Origin: Winogradskya humida
GTDB taxonomy: Bacteria > Actinomycetota > Actinomycetes > Mycobacteriales > Micromonosporaceae
Direction of reading: 5' to 3'
NCBI RefSeq assembly: GCF_016862215.1
Contig: NZ_BOMN01000028.1
Span: 1-64,000 of the forward strand
Length of the DNA: 64,000 nt
Shown here: positions 58,773-64,000 of the stretch, piece after piece
How the letters are laid out: every line of letters begins with the position of its first letter
How positions within the stretch are numbered: the first letter of the stretch is position 1
The notes under the pieces: model-generated
The model's database searches: none
What the model was told of the DNA's origin: nothing
The model's input: only the letters and a program-made list of their open reading frames with translations
Position numbers and translations under genes: made by a program

Positions 58773-59204
58773 ATGACTGTCGCACACCTCATCGCCGTTC
58801 CCCCCGTCGTCATCGCCGGCCCCGGCCGCCTCGAGCACTCGCCGGAGTCGGCGGATGTCGAGTTCACCGTCGTGATCCCGTTCCACAACCCCGGCGCCGC
58901 CCTGCGCCGGGCTGTGGAGCGGATCACCGACGCCCTCTACGCCCAGGGCATCACGTTCGAGGTCCTCGCCGTCTCCGGCGGATCCACCGACGGCTCCGAC
59001 CGCACGCTCGACGGCCTCGCCCGCACCCGGGTCGTGGTCCGCGACGACATCCGCGACCGCGGCGCCGCCCTGCAGGCCGGATTCGCCTCCTCCACCGGCA
59101 CCTGGATCGGCTTCGTCGACGTCGACTCGGACGTCGAGGTCGACCCGTACGAGCTCGTCGAGTGCCTGCACCGCGCCCGCGAGGAAGCGTCCGTCCCGGC
59201 ATGA
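58773..59204 (+). CDS. truncated GT2-family glycosyltransferase
   Basis: The 143-residue product matches the N-terminal part of a GT2 enzyme: VEFTVVIPFHNPGAALRRAV, FEVLAVSGGSTDGSDRTLDG, GTWIGFVDVDSDVEVDPYEL. It then ends EEASVPA, lacking the acceptor half and membrane anchor. It is a paralogue of the gene at 63613 (both begin MTV and share NPGAALR, STDGS and WIGFVD). In the other copy the helix before WIGFVD keeps NQGKGAALH, here DRGAALQ. It is probably a decayed or 3'-deleted copy, though promoter and frame are intact. Confidence 0.75.
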   Translation: MTVAHLIAVPPVVIAGPGRLEHSPESADVEFTVVIPFHNPGAALRRAVERITDALYAQGITFEVLAVSGGSTDGSDRTLDGLARTRVVVRDDIRDRGAALQAGFASSTGTWIGFVDVDSDVEVDPYELVECLHRAREEASVPA

Positions 59205-59289
59205 TCGACTGCACCGAGCTTTCCTCAGCGCCGGCGGCCCGCGGCCGTGACAGCGAGGGCCAGGAGAGCATGCCCAAGGAGACTCAGTC

Positions 59290-60066
59290 ATGACGATGAC
59301 GATCACAGCACCTGCCGCGTTGCGCGACATCCGGGAGATCCTGGATGCGCAGGCCATACAGCCCACGTTCCAGCCGGTGGTCTCGCTCAAGGACGGCGTC
59401 GTCAAGGCCTACGAGGCGCTGGCGCGCTTCGACGGGACCCGCTTCGAGAACCCGGTTGACGCCTTCGCCGCGGCGTCCAGCGTCGGCCTCGGGGTCGAGC
59501 TGGAGCTGCTCGCCGTCGAGCGGGCGTTCGAGTATCTCAACGAGATGCCCGCCGGGGCCTTCCTCAGCGCGAACCTGTCGGTGGAAGCGCTCCTGACCCC
59601 GCGGGTGCACGCCATGCTGCTGCGGCACGCCGACGCGGGGATCGCGATCGAGCTCACCGAACACGCCCAGGTGCACGACTATCCGGCGCTGATCGCGGTG
59701 ACCGAACGGCTACGCGCGGCCGGCATCCTGATCGCGGTGGACGACACCGGCGCCGGGTTCGCGAGCCTCAGCCACATCCTGCAACTCCGGCCGGACATCA
59801 TCAAACTCGACATCACCCTGACCAGGGGCATCGACACCGACCCTGTACGCGCCGCCCTGGCCCGCTCGCTCGTCGGCTTCGCCCAGGACATCGGCGCGGT
59901 ACTCATCGCCGAGGGCATCGAGACCCGCCCCGAACACGACCGGCTGAAGAGCCTGCACGTCCAGCTCGGTCAGGGCTACTTCCTGGCCCGCCCCGGCCCG
60001 CTTCCGGACCGCGCCCTGATCACGACCGGCGCTAATCCTTACGAACCCGTGCGGGACGACCGATAG
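59290..60066 (+). CDS. stand-alone EAL-domain protein (c-di-GMP phosphodiesterase)
   Basis: The 258-residue protein is an EAL domain alone. The signature is YEALARF, with metal and catalytic residues in LSANLS, IELTEH, VDDTGAGF (DDFGTG in the family), DIIKLD, LIAEGIETRPE and GQGYFLARPGP. All core acidic residues, the Lys and the Gln remain, so hydrolysis of c-di-GMP is plausible despite changes in loop 6. AAGGAG at 59274 precedes ATG 59290. The orphan response regulator follows 49 bp on. Confidence 0.92.
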   Translation: MTMTITAPAALRDIREILDAQAIQPTFQPVVSLKDGVVKAYEALARFDGTRFENPVDAFAAASSVGLGVELELLAVERAFEYLNEMPAGAFLSANLSVEALLTPRVHAMLLRHADAGIAIELTEHAQVHDYPALIAVTERLRAAGILIAVDDTGAGFASLSHILQLRPDIIKLDITLTRGIDTDPVRAALARSLVGFAQDIGAVLIAEGIETRPEHDRLKSLHVQLGQGYFLARPGPLPDRALITTGANPYEPVRDDR

Positions 60067-60115
60067 GAGCGGCGTCAATCAGCCGTCGTCCCCTGCAGCC
60101 CCACCCGGAGGTTTC

Positions 60116-60820
60116 GTGTCCAGGCCACGCGCGCTCGTCGTCGAGGACTCGCCGGAGTTCATGCTGCTCTGCCGGCATCTGCTCGAAAAAGAGGGCTTCG
60201 ACGTCCTCGCCGTCACCGACGGCCGCGCAGCCGTCGAACAGGCCCAGTCCCAGAAACCCGACATCGCCATCCTCGACCTCGGCCTCCCCGACGTCGACGG
60301 CATCGAGGTCTGCCGCCAGATCCGGCAGTTCACCGACGCCTACATCATCATGGTCACCGGCCGCAGCGACGAACTCGACAAGGTCGTCGGACTCTCCGTA
60401 GGCGCCGACGACTACGTGACCAAACCCTTCTCCCCACGCGAGCTGGCCGCCCGCATCCAAGCGATGCGCCGCCGCCCCCGCACGTCGACCACCAGCACCC
60501 AGAGCGCGGCCATCCGCGAATACGGCGAGCTGCGCATCGACCCGGAAGTGCGCGAGGTAACCCTCGCCGGCGAAGTCCTCGAACTCACCAAAATCGAGTT
60601 CGGCATCCTCGACCTGCTCTCCTCAGCCCCCCGCCGCACCTTCACCCGCGGCCAGCTCCTGGAAGACGTCTGGGGCGACAACTGGTACGGCGACGACCAC
60701 ATCATCGACGTCCACGTAGGCAACCTGCGCAAGAAGCTCGGCGAGTCAGCATCTTCTCCCCGCCACATCCGCACCCTGCGCGGCGTCGGCTACCGCTTCG
60801 AACCCTCCCCCACGTCGTAA
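60116..60820 (+). CDS. orphan OmpR-family response regulator
   Basis: The 234-residue product has a receiver (VVEDSPEFMLLC, phospho-Asp in AILDLGLPDVDG, VTGRSDE, Lys in YVTKPFSP) and winged-helix DNA-binding domain (LTKIEFGILDLLSSAPRRTF, DVHVGNLRKKLGES, LRGVGYRFEP). GGAGG lies 6 nt before GTG 60116. There is no kinase gene beside it. It is the nearest candidate to bind the triple TTGA repeats before the two GT2 genes. Confidence 0.94.
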   Translation: MSRPRALVVEDSPEFMLLCRHLLEKEGFDVLAVTDGRAAVEQAQSQKPDIAILDLGLPDVDGIEVCRQIRQFTDAYIIMVTGRSDELDKVVGLSVGADDYVTKPFSPRELAARIQAMRRRPRTSTTSTQSAAIREYGELRIDPEVREVTLAGEVLELTKIEFGILDLLSSAPRRTFTRGQLLEDVWGDNWYGDDHIIDVHVGNLRKKLGESASSPRHIRTLRGVGYRFEPSPTS

Positions 60821-60840
60821 CCCGCCCGCAGCCTCGACAA

Positions 60841-60873
60841 AGCGACCCGTCAGCATTCTGCTAGCGGGTCGTT
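60841..60873 (+). terminator. hairpin terminator after response regulator
   Basis: CGACCCG (60843-60849) and CGGGTCG (60865-60871) pair, with inner AGCA/TGCT pairing, and end in GTTCGATTG. It is 20 bp after the regulator stop. It could also be part of the end of the decayed IS5 element that follows. Confidence 0.5.
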
Positions 60874-60876
60874 CGA

Positions 60877-61065
60877 TTGCTTTGCAGCTGCGGCCAGATT
60901 GTCCCGCATGTGGACATCTCCGCTGCCAACCTCAACGACCATTTGATGTTCCGGGACATGGTCGACGGTCTCGCCCCGATGCGTCAGCCGGTTGGCCGGC
61001 CGAGGAAACGGCCGTTGAAGCTGCACGGTGACAAAGGATATGGACCGGCAACGGCTACACCGGGC
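60877..61065 (+). pseudogene. IS5-family transposase fragment, left part
   Basis: The frame reads SAANLNDHLMFRDMVDGLAP, MRQPVGRPRKRPLKLHGDKG then YG, the region of IS5-family transposases between the second catalytic Asp area and the GDKGYD motif. The N-terminus is absent and reading breaks just after DKGY. The IS30 element begins a few bases downstream, splitting it from a matching right fragment. Confidence 0.75.
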
Positions 61066-61067
61066 AG

Positions 61068-62105
61068 ATTCAGTCGGTGGAAGCATCCGCCTCGACGAGT
61101 TCGGCGAATATCTCGGACGGCTTCTTCCAATCGAAGATCTTACGCGGCCGATCATTGATCTCCGCGGCGACCAGCGCGAGATAGTTGGGGTCCGAGGTGA
61201 TCGGGACGCCGTTCGGAAAGAACTCCCGCACGATCCGGTTCAGGTTCTCGTTGCTGCCCCGCTCCCACGGGCTGTGCGGGTGCGCGAAGAACACCGGTAA
61301 CCCGGTCGCGGTAACCGCAGCATGCCGAGCCATCTCCGCGCCGCAGTCCCAGGTCAACGACCTGCGAATCGACGCCGGCAAGCCATCGGTCGCGGCGATG
61401 ACCGCGTCGGTCACGCTCAGCGAGTCCCGGCCGGTCAGCGGCACCAGGATCAAGAACCGTGACGTGCGTTCAACCAGCGTTGCCACGGCAGTCTTGCCGT
61501 TCTTGCCGATGACCAGATCGCCCTCCCAATGGCCCGGCACCGCCCGGCCCTGCACCTCAGCCGGGCGTTCGTCGAGGTAACGGGGCTCGCGGATCCGTGG
61601 CTGCGGCTCCGGACGAGGCCCGGACCGGCGTGCGGGACGACCGGTGCGGAGCTGGATCAGTTCCCGGGCCAGGGTCGAGACGGGCTGGGCGTAGACCCAC
61701 TGGTAGATCGCTTCGTGTGACACCCGGCAAGCCTGATCGTCCGGAACCTGCTGCGGCAAGCGGCCCGCGATCGAGGCCGGTGACCAGCCCGAACGCAACC
61801 TGTCGGTCACCACCTGCCGCAACCGGGCTGACCGCTCGACCGCCAGGAGTTTCGGTCGCGCCCGGGAGACCGCCGCTGTCGTGGCGGCGGCCACTGCCCG
61901 GTAGCCGGCCCGGCCGCCATGACGCGCGACTTCCCGCGAGATGATCGATGGGTCACGGCCGATCAGAACGCCGATTTCCTTATACAGCAAGCCTTCCGCG
62001 AGTCCACGGGAGATCTCTTCGCGTTCGGTCAACGTCAGCATCACACGCACGGCGGGCATCCTGTCCCACCGAACCACCAAGATCAAATGCTACGACCGAC
62101 CGAAT
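61068..62105. mobile_element. IS30-family insertion sequence
   Basis: Terminal inverted repeats ATTCAGTCGGTGGAAGCAT (61068-61086) and, on the minus strand, ATTCGGTCGGTCGTAGCAT (62087-62105) match at 16 of 19 positions. They bracket one transposase gene. The true ends may extend a few bases outward (GGGC on both sides), so the target duplication cannot be fixed. The element sits inside an IS5-family remnant, so it is the later insertion. Confidence 0.85.
61070..62059 (-). CDS. IS30-family transposase
   Basis: The ~329-residue product has an N-terminal HTH (MLTLTEREEISRGLAEGLLY, YKEIGVLIGRDPSIISREVA), and a DDE core: Asp in HWEGDLVIGKNGKTAVATLV, Asp in LTWDCGAEMARH and Glu in HSPWERGSNENLNRIVREFF. 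The usual TWDRG is TWDCG, which leaves the catalytic Asp intact. ATG 62059 is used. The stop lies inside the left inverted repeat. The gene appears complete and may be active. Confidence 0.92.
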   Translation of the reverse strand: MPAVRVMLTLTEREEISRGLAEGLLYKEIGVLIGRDPSIISREVARHGGRAGYRAVAAATTAAVSRARPKLLAVERSARLRQVVTDRLRSGWSPASIAGRLPQQVPDDQACRVSHEAIYQWVYAQPVSTLARELIQLRTGRPARRSGPRPEPQPRIREPRYLDERPAEVQGRAVPGHWEGDLVIGKNGKTAVATLVERTSRFLILVPLTGRDSLSVTDAVIAATDGLPASIRRSLTWDCGAEMARHAAVTATGLPVFFAHPHSPWERGSNENLNRIVREFFPNGVPITSDPNYLALVAAEINDRPRKIFDWKKPSEIFAELVEADASTD

Positions 62106-62110
62106 TCGCC

Positions 62111-62190
62111 CCGGCCTGACCATCTGGGGCGCACAATCCGCGGCAGAGGAGCGCACCAACGCGTGGCGTCATCGGTGTGGTGCCCCGAGC
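62111..62190 (+). pseudogene. IS5-family transposase fragment, right part
   Basis: Directly after the IS30 end, one frame reads SAAEERTNAWRHRCG, which fits the conserved VVERTNAWHN motif carrying the catalytic Glu of IS5-family transposases. It is short and soon lost. With the left fragment at 60877-61065 it shows that IS30 landed in, or beside a deletion of, an IS5 element. Confidence 0.5.
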
Positions 62191-62193
62191 GGG

Positions 62194-62565
62194 TCAGGTG
62201 TTGGTGGGCCAGTAGGCGGCTGCGTACCTTACCTGCCAGCGGTTGATGAAACGGGCCCAGTCAAACAGGTCACCGGCGGCACGCCTGCGGTCACCGTCGG
62301 CGTCAGCGTCGGCCTGCGTGGCGTTCGCCGCACGGAACAACTCACGAGCTGCCTCGATCCATCCGAGGTTGCCGTCCGGTGTCCGCGCCTCGGGGGAGTC
62401 GCGTCGCAGCCGGGCGGTATGGCCCAAGGCTTTCCCGAACGCGCGCCGGACCCGGTGCTCACGGCGGAACACTTCGGTTGCCGCGGAGTAGTTCCGGCGC
62501 CGCGTGGGATCACGTAGCCATGCCAATTCGACCGCCGTGAAGATTTCCAGCTGCGCGTATTTCAT
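62194..62565 (-). CDS. hypothetical protein, 123 residues
   Basis: A helical, Arg/Ala/Trp-rich protein (MKYAQLEIFTAVELAWLRDP, RREHRVRRAFGKALGHTARL, LGWIEAARELFRAANATQAD, FINRWQVRYAAAYWPTNT). No family is recognised. ATG at 62565 follows the upstream small frame by 3 bp, with GAGAAG 9 nt before it. It lies between the IS30/IS5 remnant and a lower-GC patch, so it may be part of acquired DNA. Confidence 0.55.
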   Translation of the reverse strand: MKYAQLEIFTAVELAWLRDPTRRRNYSAATEVFRREHRVRRAFGKALGHTARLRRDSPEARTPDGNLGWIEAARELFRAANATQADADADGDRRRAAGDLFDWARFINRWQVRYAAAYWPTNT

Positions 62566-62568
62566 CCC

Positions 62569-62781
62569 TTAATGCTTCTCAAGAAGTTCCATGATCGGAA
62601 GGGGCAGGAGTGCCATTGTCGGATTGACATAGATCATAGGAACGCGAATGACAGATGGCGAGTATTTAGGTAGTCGAAAAATGGCGGCCAGCGGGGGGAA
62701 CGATTGCCACACTGCGACGGCTATCCAAACGGCAGAGACGGGGCCTGAACGGGTAGGCGCCGCCTTTCGGTCCTGCACCAC
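62569..62781 (-). CDS. possible small hydrophobic protein, 70 residues
   Basis: The frame reads VSAVWIAVAVWQSFPPLAAI then FRLPKYSPSVIRVPMIYVNP, hydrophobic with one or two possible membrane segments. Its TAA stop is 3 bp from the next gene's ATG on the same strand, which supports coupling. A competing plus-strand frame at 62648-62878 is less protein-like. The region 62566-62899 is visibly richer in A/T than the rest of the window, so gene calling here is uncertain. Confidence 0.33.
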   Translation of the reverse strand: MVQDRKAAPTRSGPVSAVWIAVAVWQSFPPLAAIFRLPKYSPSVIRVPMIYVNPTMALLPLPIMELLEKH

Positions 62782-62899
62782 GCCGAGGAACGCATCTATG
62801 AACGGTGCGACCAGAAGGCCCCTTGGACGGCCAGACCACTACGAACGACTTAAACAGAAGACCCGGACCCAAATGTGAACGATCTCCAGTGAAACTTCT

Positions 62900-63493
62900 T
62901 CAGGCGAAGCGGTGGCGGCCCGGGCGGTGGCGGCCGTGGCCGTGGCCGAGGAGGCCGCGCTTGCGGGCCCAGAAGGCCGCGCCGGTGAGGGCCGCGAGGG
63001 CGCCTGCGTAATAGGCCAGGTCCTGGATGCCGCGGCCGGCGGCGGGTGGGGGGACCGAGCCGACGAGGCGGCGTACGTCTCCGGCGGGGGTTTCGCCGAT
63101 TGCCAGGACGCTGGTGCCCGCGGAGAGGCGGCCGGTGCTGGTTTCGTCGACTTTGAGGACTGTGGTGTCTGTTGTGTCCGCTGAGGCGGCTGGGGTCGGG
63201 GCGGTGGTGCCCAGGACGAGGACTCGCAGGGCGCCGGACTGGTCGGCGGCGATCATGCGGTCGTCGCTGGAGCCGACGCGGAGCTGGATTGTCGAGCCGC
63301 CGCGGAAGCCCACTGCGTACACAGCCAGGCCGTCAGAGGTGTTGGATTCTGCTTGCCATTGGACGGTGAGGGCGTCGGCCGTGCCGCCGTAACCAGGGCC
63401 GTCCGCGAGCGCGGCGCCGGGTGCGAGCACCGTGCCGAGCGTGGCAGCGGCCAGCAGGAGCTGGCCTGACCTGCGGTAACGGGGGCTGATCAC
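62900..63493 (-). CDS. secreted protein with C-terminal membrane anchor
   Basis: The ~197-residue product has a signal peptide (SGQLLLAAATLGTVLAPGAALADGP), a beta-rich outer domain (LTVQWQAESNTSDGLAVYAV, GFRGGSTIQLRVGSSDDRMI), a Thr/Ala linker, a TM helix near the C-terminus (LAYYAGALAALTGAAFWARK) and a basic His/Arg/Gly tail. The plan is that of a surface-exposed protein held by its C-terminus. GTG 63493 is the chosen start (GGAGAG just before it). It is divergent from the GT2 gene. Confidence 0.72.
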   Translation of the reverse strand: MISPRYRRSGQLLLAAATLGTVLAPGAALADGPGYGGTADALTVQWQAESNTSDGLAVYAVGFRGGSTIQLRVGSSDDRMIAADQSGALRVLVLGTTAPTPAASADTTDTTVLKVDETSTGRLSAGTSVLAIGETPAGDVRRLVGSVPPPAAGRGIQDLAYYAGALAALTGAAFWARKRGLLGHGHGRHRPGRHRFA

Positions 63494-63563
63494 CTCTCCA
63501 TGGTGCCACGCCCCGGAGCTGGTTGAGGGCTGTGGACAACCTGTCTGCAACCTATATCGGAGC

Positions 63564-63612
63564 TTGAAGCCGGCCTGAGGTTGCGTTGAGGTGGCGATCC
63601 GATCTCACCGGC
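63564..63612 (+). promoter_or_regulatory. triple TTGA repeat before GT2 gene at the right edge
   Basis: TTGAAG (63564-63569), CTGAGG (63575-63580) and TTGAGG (63586-63591) follow an 11-nt pitch and end 21 nt before ATG 63613, exactly as upstream of the GT2 gene at 58773. Between-repeat bases differ, so the repeats themselves appear to be what is conserved. Confidence 0.6.
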
Positions 63613-64000
63613 ATGACCGTGACGCAGCTCTTCGCCACCACCGCCGCCGCCGAGACCGGGGTCGCCCGTACGGCGCACCTGTTCGACGCCTCGCGGCTGT
63701 GGTCGCCGGCCGACCCGTCGGTGGAGCTGTCGGTGGTTGTGCCGTTCTACAACCCGGGTGCGGCGCTGCGGCCGACGGTCGAGCGGCTGATCGGGGCGCT
63801 GCGCACCGAGGGTGTCGCGTACGAGGTCATCGCGGTGTCGGACGGTTCGACGGACGGCTCGGAGCGCAGCCTCGACGGGCTGCCGGGGGTGCGGGTCGTG
63901 GCCGCGCCGGTCAATCAGGGCAAGGGCGCCGCTCTGCACCTCGGGTTCGCGTCGGCGCGGGGTTCCTGGATCGGCTTCGTCGACTCGGACGGCGACATCG
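63613..64000 (+). CDS. GT2-family glycosyltransferase, partial (runs off right edge)
   Basis: The visible 129 codons encode the N-terminal GT2 nucleotide-sugar region: VELSVVVPFYNPGAALRPTV, YEVIAVSDGSTDGSERSLDG, VNQGKGAALHLGFASARGSW and IGFVDSDGDI with the DxD-type acidic motif. It resembles dolichyl-phosphate-sugar synthases and the GT2 half of the gene at 32991. It is the intact-looking paralogue of the truncated gene at 58773, with the same promoter layout. Confidence 0.88.
   Translation, partial: MTVTQLFATTAAAETGVARTAHLFDASRLWSPADPSVELSVVVPFYNPGAALRPTVERLIGALRTEGVAYEVIAVSDGSTDGSERSLDGLPGVRVVAAPVNQGKGAALHLGFASARGSWIGFVDSDGDI

Noticed and set aside
60841..64000. Prophage or integrative element at the right end
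   Set aside because: No integrase, structural gene or attachment repeat is visible; only IS elements and small genes.

Overview
The window is very GC-rich, packed with genes, and uses GTG and TTG starts freely. Its families point to a sporulating or filamentous actinobacterium, most likely a Micromonosporaceae or Actinoplanes relative: SpoIIE/PP2C phosphatases, PadR with a membrane partner, a kinase fused to CBM2, an AbfB surface protein, a GT39 mannosyltransferase, a GT2-GtrA fusion and DUF3040. The genus is inferred from gene content. I see no rRNA, tRNA or CRISPR array.

Layout. 1-5.7 kb: a G-rich repeat tract, a RecQ-like helicase fused to a phosphoribosyltransferase-like domain, two perfect DnaA-box 9-mers, a 35-residue RiPP-leader-like peptide, an MFS exporter with a repetitive tail, a 50-52 bp tandem repeat array and an SDR. 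5.7-7.7 kb: KtrB/KtrA potassium uptake. 7.7-11.8 kb (minus): coiled-coil secreted protein, membrane spermidine-synthase-like protein and Ser/Thr kinase-CBM2. 11.9-16.7 kb (minus): signalling operon with REC-SpoIIE phosphatase, CHASE3 histidine kinase, single-domain response regulator, IMPase and SDR. 16.8-24.2 kb: zinc-ribbon protein, M28 peptidase, Smr protein, TPR protein, secreted glycosidase-like protein, DUF3592, and a PadR plus membrane partner pair. 24.1-26.4 kb: MerR and oxidoreductase with a textbook MerR promoter, and a frameshifted membrane gene.

26.5-34.2 kb is an envelope glycosylation region: an OmpR-type two-component system, DAHP synthase behind an aromatic leader-peptide attenuator, a GT39 enzyme and a GT2-GtrA enzyme. 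Direct repeats CACAGG with an 11-nt pitch precede the response regulator and the GT2-GtrA gene in identical geometry, and a weaker version precedes the GT39 gene, so the two-component system probably controls itself and these glycosyltransferases.

34.4-43.9 kb: LysR and dienelactone hydrolase, DUF3040, winged helix, GNAT, then an IclR-linked catabolic locus. There an amidohydrolase is divergent from an operon of class III CoA-transferase, citryl-CoA lyase-like protein and LigB/LigA extradiol dioxygenase, and the shared promoter region carries two matched palindromes. This set could be a CoA-dependent variant of meta-cleavage catabolism. 43.9-50.2 kb: VOC, WYL regulator, methyltransferase, AAC(3), several surface proteins and an AbiEi-like antitoxin remnant.

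50.2-58.7 kb is a mannoside-utilisation locus: LacI regulator with two operator-like palindromes, ABC substrate-binding protein and two permeases, a clan GH-A glycosidase and a GH38 alpha-mannosidase. 58.7-64 kb: a truncated GT2 gene, an EAL protein, an orphan OmpR-type regulator, an IS30 element inside an IS5-family remnant, small hypothetical genes, a secreted protein, and a second GT2 gene leaving the window. The two GT2 genes share a triple TTGA repeat (11-nt pitch) exactly 21 nt before the start codon, a second candidate OmpR-type regulon.
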